Assembly: GCA_030589965.1 (NCBI GenBank)
Contig: JAUUZM010000196.1
Location: 1 to 6,337 of the forward strand
Source: Bacteroides sp.
GTDB taxonomy: Bacteria > Bacteroidota > Bacteroidia > Bacteroidales > SM23-62
Length of the DNA: 6,337 bases
Reading direction: 5' to 3'
A program made the translations under genes and the position numbers. This document shows positions 1-5,767 of this stretch, piece by piece. Every line of letters begins with the position of its first letter. Position 1 is the first letter of the stretch. The notes under the pieces were generated by a model that saw nothing but the letters and a program-made list of their open reading frames with translations, was not told the DNA's origin and made no database searches.

Positions 1-30
1 AATCTATGATACACAAATGCGTAATAATAA

Positions 31-1005
31 TTAAAGATCAATGCTTACAAGAATTTGCTGAGAATAATCTATCTGTCCCTCTGCGAAGTGCAAAATGAAA
101 TTGATTTTTCCCCGGACGGGTCCGTTGCGGAAAGGTTCCCAGAATATATCAAGTCTGCCGTATCTTTTAAGCCGGTAGAAGGGATCACCGTATAAAAAAG
201 TTCCGCCCTCCCCGACGTAGTAAAGAGCTTTCAGTCCCAGGCCCTTCCACATGGCCATTCCCCTGAGGGTAAATCCTGCCGGTGTATTCCAATCATCTCC
301 ACTTGCTCGATCCCTGTCCAGCGAGACTAGTGTCCCAACACTGAACTGGAGGGTGTCAAGTGGGACAAAGCTGCTGAGATCAGATCCAACGTTTATATCA
401 AATCCTCCGTTATCTCTTACGGGCTGTCCGGGATTATCCCCGGTACCTGCAAAATGCCCCATCATGAAATGGTGATTATAAAAGAACATCCCCACATGGG
501 CTTCACCGGATAACCCGAAAATGAATCTTTCCGGAAGGGTGTCAGTCTGTCGGCTGGTCCAGTCTATAAATACATTCTGATAACCCCAGCTCTTGTTAAT
601 TCCCAGGTAGACCCCCTGAACATTTGGCCTGTAGTAATTCAGAGTATCTGACATTAGGGCAATTGGAAAATCAAGTAGATTGCGCCTTGGAAAGGCTCCT
701 GTAAAAAAGCCAAATGACTTGTAATCAAGCTCGTAATAGGCGGTCAGATCCGGGCGATTCACCCAGGGATCCGCGCCATACTCAAATAGAAAATTCAGTC
801 CTCCTCGCAACCTGTGCATACCATTCAGGCTCCCTCCTATTTCCCCCCGAAGCCTTGAGCCAAAGATAGTCTGTGGATTTTCAATGCTGTAGAACTCACG
901 ATTATCCAGAAATCCATCAAATCCGGCATTCCATTCGAAGTCCTGCGAAGCTGCAAAATACGAAAGCATGAGAAGTGATAGAAGTATGTAAAAAGATTTT
1001 CTCAT
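31..1005 (-). CDS. Exported beta-barrel-like outer-membrane protein, function unknown
   Basis: I do not recognise a named family. The 324-residue product begins with a clear signal peptide: basic MRK, a hydrophobic core at about residues 5-17 and a probable cut after A18-A19-S20, leaving Q21 first. The rest has no hydrophobic helix. It is rich in Gly, Phe, Tyr and Asp/Asn and is built of alternating polar/apolar stretches separated by Gly/Asp/Pro turns, ending in two strand-like segments (about 300-308 and 316-324). This is the look of an outer-membrane beta-barrel. A His/Met-rich stretch lies at about 178-185 (HHFMMGHF). The start at 1005 was chosen because the signal peptide begins there; an in-frame ATG at 1104 would add 33 residues that bury the signal peptide and run into the divergent gene. 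The upstream leader is A-rich with no Shine-Dalgarno, as is usual in Bacteroidota. The gene is transcribed away from the glycosyltransferase. Exported: confident. Barrel: inferred from composition. Substrate or partner: unknown. Confidence 0.8.
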   Translation of the reverse strand: MRKSFYILLSLLMLSYFAASQDFEWNAGFDGFLDNREFYSIENPQTIFGSRLRGEIGGSLNGMHRLRGGLNFLFEYGADPWVNRPDLTAYYELDYKSFGFFTGAFPRRNLLDFPIALMSDTLNYYRPNVQGVYLGINKSWGYQNVFIDWTSRQTDTLPERFIFGLSGEAHVGMFFYNHHFMMGHFAGTGDNPGQPVRDNGGFDINVGSDLSSFVPLDTLQFSVGTLVSLDRDRASGDDWNTPAGFTLRGMAMWKGLGLKALYYVGEGGTFLYGDPFYRLKRYGRLDIFWEPFRNGPVRGKINFILHFAEGQIDYSQQILVSIDL

Positions 1006-1041
1006 TTTTGTGAATGTATCCGGATTACCCCAAGGTTTAAA

Positions 1042-1049
1042 CAAAATTA
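1042..1049 (-). promoter_or_regulatory. Candidate Bacteroidota -7 box for the beta-barrel gene
   Basis: On the minus strand this reads TAATTTTG, a full match to the Bacteroidota -7 consensus TAnnTTTG. It would start transcription near 1035 and give a leader of about 30 nt before the ATG at 1005. The -33 element is weak: 19 bp upstream there is ATG instead of TTG. The whole divergent gap (1006-1072) is only 67 bp, so this promoter would overlap the start region of the plus-strand glycosyltransferase gene. For that gene I see only a poor box, GATATTTG at 1054-1061, which lies very close to its ATG. Confidence 0.4.
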
Positions 1050-1072
1050 ATCGGATATTTGGTATTTTCATC

Positions 1073-2800
1073 ATGAAGGAACATTTACGCGAAAATAAAT
1101 TCATTCTTCTTTTTTCCCTGGCCTGGCTGGTAATAAATCTTGTCCAGGCCCTTTTTACAGAAATTATTGAAGATGAAGCCTATTACTGGCTATATTCAGA
1201 ATTCCCAGCCTGGGGATATTTTGACCACCCCCCAATGCTTGCCTTCCTGATCAAAATGGGCTACAGCATATTTCCCAACACACTCGGTGTACGGCTCTTC
1301 CCATCACTACTTGGAGCCGGAAGTATTTATATTTTATGGTTTCTAATTCCAGAACAATCGCGGGACAGGAAAGTGTTTTTATGGATCATACCTGCCATGA
1401 TCCTGATGCATATTAATGTTGCCGGATTTGCTGCCTTACCGGATATCCCCCTGGTCTTTTTCGCTTCCCTCTATTTCCTTATCTTAAAGAAATACCTGGA
1501 AGAAGACCGCCTTCAGCAGGCTTTACTTCTGGGGATCGTGGTAGCATTAATGATGTACAGCAAATACCATGCTTTACTGATTCTCTTTTTTACCATTATT
1601 TCATTCTGGAAACTCCTCTTAAGGCGAAGTTTCTGGTTGATTGCAGGCATTGCTTTCATTCTATACCTGCCCCATATTTTCTGGCAATTCAAGCATGATT
1701 TCGCCAGTTTCGAATACCATCTGATCAGCCGGAATGACCCCTTCCAGCCCAGGCAAATACTTGAATATATTGGCAACCAACTACTTGTAACCGGACCCTT
1801 TGTCGGAATTATACTCTTATACCTGGCTTTTACCAGGAAGGTCTCCGGTTCTTATGAACGAATGCTAAAGTTTAACCTGGTTGGATTCTTTGGTTTCTTC
1901 TTTCTTTCGAGCGTAAGGGGTCATGTAGAACCGCATTGGACCGCAGCAGCATTTCCTCCATTGGTGGTTCTTGGCCTTGCCAATCTGGATGGTTTTCCCG
2001 GACTTAGAAAATGGCTCAGGATACTTGGGATTGCTACCATTCCGGGAATTCTGATAATGCGGGCATTTCTTATCTGGGATTACCTGCCTCTCCCGAATCA
2101 TGTAACCCATTTATTTCATGGGAAAAAAATCTGGGCTGAAGAAATTCAGGAAGTCGCAGGGGTACGCCCCGTTGTCTTTATGAATAAATACCAGAACCCT
2201 TCTGTTTACTGGTTTTACACTGGAGAAACAGCTTTTACAAGAAATAATATGCTTTACCGAAGAAACCAGTTTGACCTCTGGTCCATTGAAGCCGACCTTG
2301 AAAGTAAGCCGGTGATGTTGACACGATGGGGAACCCGCGACAGCACTTCGCTGCTTCAAACCATACATGGAGATATCGCTTATTATGACATTGACAGGTA
2401 CTGCTCCTTTAACCGCCTCCGGTTAGACATAATCGATAAGGACATTGAGTCCCCTGTAGGATTAGACATCTCCCTGCAGGTCCGGGTCTCAAATCCAACA
2501 GAAAATACAGTAGATCTTAATTGTGATTGTGACCTACCTCCAATCCTGATGTATTCATATTTTCAGCAGAAAAGAAAAACCCTGAGTACTACAGTAAATC
2601 CTCAACCCTTATTGGGAAGTATTTCGCCTGGTGAGGAGATTATTTATGACATTACCATTCAGTCACCTCCTGAACCGGGCGAATACAGCCTTCTGGTTTC
2701 ATTCGGTTCGGCCATACTTTTACCAGGTATAAACGGTCCACCAGCAGTGCTTACAGCGTTTCCTCTTCAGGAGACTGGACTGGCTCTTCAGTCCCGGTAA
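1073..2800 (+). CDS. GT39/ArnT-like integral-membrane glycosyltransferase with C-terminal periplasmic domain
   Basis: Predicted polytopic inner-membrane enzyme of 575 residues that would move a sugar from a polyprenyl-phosphate donor to an acceptor on the periplasmic face (PMT/ArnT fold, GT-C). The visible hallmarks are an N-terminal membrane helix (about 10-28), then the first periplasmic loop with the acidic pair D34-E35 in DEAYYW and the WGYFDHPPM segment (47-55), ALPDIP (121-126), SKYHA (163-167) and RGHVEPHW (282-289). Roughly ten or more hydrophobic segments run to about residue 352. From about 355 the protein is soluble, and about 450-560 is beta-strand rich and Ig-like in character. 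All three cysteines (C444, C484, C486) are in this tail. The ATG at 1073 was preferred to the in-frame ATG at 1010, which would add 21 polar residues and leave almost no space for a divergent promoter. There is no Shine-Dalgarno. The last 50 bp overlap the convergent gtrA. The family is confident, but donor and acceptor cannot be told, so no gene symbol is given. Confidence 0.88.
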   Translation: MKEHLRENKFILLFSLAWLVINLVQALFTEIIEDEAYYWLYSEFPAWGYFDHPPMLAFLIKMGYSIFPNTLGVRLFPSLLGAGSIYILWFLIPEQSRDRKVFLWIIPAMILMHINVAGFAALPDIPLVFFASLYFLILKKYLEEDRLQQALLLGIVVALMMYSKYHALLILFFTIISFWKLLLRRSFWLIAGIAFILYLPHIFWQFKHDFASFEYHLISRNDPFQPRQILEYIGNQLLVTGPFVGIILLYLAFTRKVSGSYERMLKFNLVGFFGFFFLSSVRGHVEPHWTAAAFPPLVVLGLANLDGFPGLRKWLRILGIATIPGILIMRAFLIWDYLPLPNHVTHLFHGKKIWAEEIQEVAGVRPVVFMNKYQNPSVYWFYTGETAFTRNNMLYRRNQFDLWSIEADLESKPVMLTRWGTRDSTSLLQTIHGDIAYYDIDRYCSFNRLRLDIIDKDIESPVGLDISLQVRVSNPTENTVDLNCDCDLPPILMYSYFQQKRKTLSTTVNPQPLLGSISPGEEIIYDITIQSPPEPGEYSLLVSFGSAILLPGINGPPAVLTAFPLQETGLALQSR

Positions 2801-3248
2801 TCCGCCATGTCCACATTGAGTTCAGGAAGAAATTAATGAAGGTACCCAACCCTATTCCTATCAGATTAGCAACAAGGTCATTCATACCCAGCATTTTGGT
2901 CAGCAGGAGTAAAGTCACGTAGTTAACACCTCCGGCGACTGCAGTTACGAGGTGATACCTTAGAATCCTTCCTCCGAATCCAATCTTAGTATCACGTCTT
3001 CGAAAGGTCCATGTATTGTTAAGAAAGAAATTGCATAGTATGGATATTTCAATGGCCATGGGAGATGCCAGCTCTATTCGTATACCGGCATATCGGGTAA
3101 AAATGAAGAAGAAACCCATATTAACAATTACCCCAAGTCCTCCAACAGCCCCGAACTTTATGAATTCCTTCATTTTAGCCGGATTTATGCCCAGGTTTTC
3201 GAGCAGACGGATAAAGATCCGGTATAGTTTGCTAGTATGGTAATCCAT
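2751..3248 (-). CDS. GtrA-family four-helix membrane protein (putative polyprenyl-phosphate-sugar flippase)
   Basis: This 165-residue protein has the size and layout of the GtrA family, whose members are thought to flip undecaprenyl-phosphate-linked sugars across the inner membrane for O-antigen, teichoic acid or cell-wall glycosylation. A short basic N-terminal region (1-28) precedes four hydrophobic helices at about 30-52, 60-78, 99-117 and 125-145. The two helix pairs are an internal duplication. Helices 2 and 4 end in the same motif, NFFLNNTWTFRR (73-84) and NFFLNSMWTWR (139-149), and helices 1 and 3 share a small-residue plus Asn pattern (VGGLGVIVN, AVAGGVN). The tail after 150 is acidic and falls in the overlap with the convergent glycosyltransferase. 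The ATG at 3248 was chosen; an in-frame GTG at 3254 would add only Met-Gln. The start overlaps the last 17 bp of the upstream metalloprotease gene, so the two are probably co-transcribed and translationally coupled. The family is confident; the lipid carried is unknown. Confidence 0.9.
   Translation of the reverse strand: MDYHTSKLYRIFIRLLENLGINPAKMKEFIKFGAVGGLGVIVNMGFFFIFTRYAGIRIELASPMAIEISILCNFFLNNTWTFRRRDTKIGFGGRILRYHLVTAVAGGVNYVTLLLLTKMLGMNDLVANLIGIGLGTFINFFLNSMWTWRITGTEEPVQSPEEETL
2777..2794. other. Perfect 6-bp inverted repeat in the convergent overlap
   Basis: GGACTG, a 6-nt spacer and CAGTCC form a perfect stem inside the 50-bp region shared by the 3' ends of the glycosyltransferase and gtrA. 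Because it is a dyad, both transcripts could fold it. Neither strand has a run of T after the stem, so it is not a classical Rho-independent terminator. It could still stall polymerase, or protect the 3' ends of the two convergent messages. A stem of six could also arise by chance within codons. Confidence 0.35.
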
Positions 3249-5721
3249 CTGCACTCAGGTGATTTAATCCACAATCTCCGATTGGTTGTCCGGGTGGGGG
3301 TTCCAGGGGTGTTTCATGCTCAAACTCTTCCGGGTGATCTCTGAAGTAAGAGATTTGTTTTAGAGCATAAAAATAATGAGGCTCTAGCTGAGAGTCTCTG
3401 ATATACTCCAATTGTCCCTCTATCCACAATGAGAGTTCATCTATCTTGTACATTGTGATAGCCCTTACATGGGTCGCGGCGGACTGGTCCGAAGCAAGTT
3501 GTATGAGGTGATGCAGAACAAGGTTATCGGTTGTGCGCTGGATCTCTCCCAGATATGGATCATCATAAATGGTCTGCCAGGTATTAAAGACTAGTTTATC
3601 GATCAGGACCTGCAACTCAGGTTGGAGGGGATCAACTGCATGATTGCTTACCATACGTGATGCTCTCTGAGGATGTAAGAGCAATTTGAGTGTGTGGTCG
3701 GCCGCAACTTCGGCAACGGAAAGCGGATCAAAAGTGAGACCATTACGGGATTTAAAATTTTCTCTGTCTCGCCTGTATCCCAGGGGCTTTGGCGGTATTT
3801 TCCCAAGGAGATCCTTCGGAACCGCCAAAAATTCCGGGGCCAGGGTTTCCATGATAGTTTCCAGGCATGCACTTTGTGCTTCCGGTGCTACCATCTCAAG
3901 CTGCAATTCTTCACCCTTTAGTGCATAATTATATTCCACCCCTCCAATACTTTTAACGGCAGCTTCAAGCTGATATCGATGAAGCATATAAGCAGGAACC
4001 AGCACATCTTCCAGTTCCGAGAACGGTACCTCTTCCCTGATGGCTTTCTCTGAGAATTTGTCCAGTACAGCCATTCGAAGTTCTATCATTCGTTCAAGTT
4101 CTGAACAGGCATTTTCTCCGTTATCCCATAAATGAGTGGCAGGATGAGCAGAACCCTCAGGCCTGGCATCCTGATCCGATAAGAAACGTAAACCTTCCTG
4201 CCTGGCATCAGAAAGAATTTTCCTTAATCCTACCCCTTCATCCATTCCTATTGGGAAATCCTGGTACCCGTAAGCAACATATACCTTATCCCAGGGGCCT
4301 ATTCCCACGTCATAGGCATCGCTCAGATCGACTTCGCCGTCTTTGAGTGTGATCAGGGGATGCGGATAATCCATTACAGAGGAGCGACCGTCTGCTGAAG
4401 CAACATAATTATGCGCGAAGCCCAGGGTATGCCCAACTTCATGGGCTGAAAGCTGGCGGAGTCGGGCCAGTGACATCTGTTCCATCTCCGTTGGGATTTT
4501 GACTTCATCCCCGTAAGGGGTTTCCCCGTAAGGAGATAAAAGAGCTTCAGCAATCATATAATCCTGACGGACCCTCTGAGATCCGAGACTTACATGACCT
4601 TTCAGTATCTCTCCGGTTCGGGGATCTGTTACAGATGAACCATAGGACCAACCCCGTGTTGAGCGATGGACCCACTGAATCACATTATAGCGGATGTCCA
4701 GGGGATCTGCGTCTGGGGGAAGGAGTTTCACCAGGTAAGCATCCTTGTATCCAATGGCTTCATACGCCTCGCTCCACCAGGAAGCCCCTTCAAGTAGCGC
4801 GCTGCGCATAGGCTCTGGCGTCCCCGGATCCAGGTAATATATGATAGGTTCAACAGCCTCGCTCACTTCAGCAGTGGGATTTTTCTTTTCGAGCCGATGC
4901 CGGTAAATAAATCGTTGTGTAAGAGGTTCTCCGAGAGGTTGGGACAGGTCCATATATTGGAGGCTGCCGTAACCACTGCCTGGGGTAAAAACCCTTGGCT
5001 GATATTCCCCGAGTTCAGGAAGTCTGACAAATGAAATATGCTGGCCCAGGGTCATGTGTTCCGGAGTAGGTACAACTTGATTCACATACCTGCCTTTGGG
5101 TTGTCCCGAAAAAGTAAGAATTGCATCAAACTCTGTGTTATCAGGGAAATTGCGGGTCCGGTCGGCATTCAAAGCTGAACGGGATTCATCCACCTTGTAA
5201 GTCCCCTGCGCAGACCAGCTCATCATATCAGAGACATAATTCTGGTCGCTCAAAAGCATGGGAGTAAAATCAATCAACACCCGACCATTCTCCTCAGCCT
5301 CCACTTTAAATCCCCATATAACAGAGCGGGCGAACGATTCTTCAACTGCCTTACGTTCAAGTTCATCATCTGATTCAGCACGAAACTTATAATTTGGTTC
5401 TATTAATAGGATCTTATCACCAGCCCTCTGAAACGCAAGCAGTTTTTCGGCTCCAATCTTCCCACGGTCGAGTCCAACATCATTCGAACCCATACCCATT
5501 GAAAGATAGGAAACCATCAAGAACTCCTTATCCAGCTGATTAAGCTCCAGATAGACCCTGCCTCCGGATTCGTCCAGATAATAATTGATAAATCCCTTAC
5601 TCCTTGTAAAATTTTTAGTTTTAATCGAAATGGATGGATTCTCAACATTTCCGGATTTCTGCGCGGCAGATGACAGGGCAATAACCAAAAATGTAATAAG
5701 GACCAGAATGCTTCTCTTCAT
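3232..5721 (-). CDS. Secreted zinc metalloprotease, metzincin of the DUF5117/DUF4953 type
   Basis: 829 residues, a usual length for this family. The signal peptide is MKR, a hydrophobic core at about 5-17 and a probable cut after S18-A19-A20, leaving Q21. No Cys follows at +1, so it is not a lipoprotein. The N-terminal half (about 40-300) resembles the DUF5118/DUF5117 region that precedes the catalytic domain in these enzymes. The catalytic part contains YYLDPG (295-300), a WSYGSS-VTDPRTG segment, and the metzincin zinc site HEVGHTLGFAH, with ligands H427, H431 and H437 and catalytic E428. The Met-turn is at M450 (SVMDYP), followed by DVGIGPWDK (471-479), a conserved family block. All catalytic residues are present, so the enzyme is predicted active in the periplasm or outside the cell; substrates are unknown. 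The C-terminus carries a Pro-rich segment (PPPGQPIGDCG), then about 12 residues that overlap the start of gtrA. The ATG at 5721 is fixed by the signal peptide; there is no Shine-Dalgarno. Confidence 0.93.
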   Translation of the reverse strand: MKRSILVLITFLVIALSSAAQKSGNVENPSISIKTKNFTRSKGFINYYLDESGGRVYLELNQLDKEFLMVSYLSMGMGSNDVGLDRGKIGAEKLLAFQRAGDKILLIEPNYKFRAESDDELERKAVEESFARSVIWGFKVEAEENGRVLIDFTPMLLSDQNYVSDMMSWSAQGTYKVDESRSALNADRTRNFPDNTEFDAILTFSGQPKGRYVNQVVPTPEHMTLGQHISFVRLPELGEYQPRVFTPGSGYGSLQYMDLSQPLGEPLTQRFIYRHRLEKKNPTAEVSEAVEPIIYYLDPGTPEPMRSALLEGASWWSEAYEAIGYKDAYLVKLLPPDADPLDIRYNVIQWVHRSTRGWSYGSSVTDPRTGEILKGHVSLGSQRVRQDYMIAEALLSPYGETPYGDEVKIPTEMEQMSLARLRQLSAHEVGHTLGFAHNYVASADGRSSVMDYPHPLITLKDGEVDLSDAYDVGIGPWDKVYVAYGYQDFPIGMDEGVGLRKILSDARQEGLRFLSDQDARPEGSAHPATHLWDNGENACSELERMIELRMAVLDKFSEKAIREEVPFSELEDVLVPAYMLHRYQLEAAVKSIGGVEYNYALKGEELQLEMVAPEAQSACLETIMETLAPEFLAVPKDLLGKIPPKPLGYRRDRENFKSRNGLTFDPLSVAEVAADHTLKLLLHPQRASRMVSNHAVDPLQPELQVLIDKLVFNTWQTIYDDPYLGEIQRTTDNLVLHHLIQLASDQSAATHVRAITMYKIDELSLWIEGQLEYIRDSQLEPHYFYALKQISYFRDHPEEFEHETPLEPPPGQPIGDCGLNHLSADGLPY

Positions 5722-5731
5722 AATACAGGCG

Positions 5732-5763
5732 TTTTGAACAGCTAGTAAAATTAGATATTTTTA
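5732..5763 (+). promoter_or_regulatory. Candidate Bacteroidota promoter for ttcA
   Basis: TTTTG at 5732-5736 fits the -33 element. After a 19-bp spacer, TATTTTTA at 5756-5763 matches seven of eight positions of the -7 consensus TAnnTTTG. The spacing is in the range expected for the Bacteroidota primary sigma factor. Transcription would then start at about 5768-5770, on or next to the ATG at 5768, implying a very short or leaderless message. This is pattern matching only. Confidence 0.4.
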
Positions 5764-5764
5764 C
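5745..5764. repeat. Inverted repeat in the divergent promoter gap
   Basis: GTAAAA (5745-5750) and TTTTAC (5759-5764) are perfect inverted arms around an 8-bp AT-rich centre. The arms coincide with the two opposed candidate -7 boxes, so the symmetry may just reflect two promoters facing away from each other. A small operator is the alternative. The arms are short and AT-rich, so the evidence is weak. Confidence 0.3.
5746..5753 (-). promoter_or_regulatory. Candidate -7 box for the metalloprotease-gtrA operon
   Basis: The minus strand reads TAATTTTA here, seven of eight matches to TAnnTTTG. It would give a leader of about 20 nt before the ATG at 5721. No good TTG was found at the expected -33 distance, which would lie inside the first codons of ttcA. 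The box sits back to back, 2 bp away, with the candidate -7 box of the plus-strand promoter. Confidence 0.3.
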
Positions 5765-5767
5765 GAC

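Noticed and set aside
1..30. Possible terminator after the beta-barrel gene
   Set aside because: The 30 bases to the window edge contain no stem and no T run on the minus strand, so nothing can be called.
251..475. Plus-strand open frame opposite the beta-barrel gene
   Set aside because: It is antisense to a gene with a clear signal peptide, and its low-complexity product shows no motif.
1010..1072. In-frame N-terminal extension of the glycosyltransferase starting at the ATG at 1010
   Set aside because: The 21 extra residues are polar and unlike the start of a GT39 membrane protein, and they would fill the divergent promoter gap. Translation from 1073 gives a short charged N-terminus followed directly by helix 1.
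1006..1104. 33-residue N-terminal extension of the beta-barrel protein on the minus strand
   Set aside because: It would place the signal peptide in the interior of the protein and overlap the 5' end of the glycosyltransferase gene.
2763..2791. Direct repeat CTCTTCAG at 2763-2770 and 2784-2791
   Set aside because: It is only 8 bp, spaced by exactly seven codons, and is explained by two Glu-Glu pairs in the GtrA tail.
3016..3243. Open frame of 75 codons on the plus strand opposite gtrA
   Set aside because: It lies wholly antisense to a well-supported membrane protein gene, and its product has no recognisable domain or start context.
3648..3928. Several 74-80 codon open frames on both strands inside the metalloprotease gene
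   Set aside because: They overlap one another and a long, motif-supported coding sequence. They are shadow frames with no features of their own.
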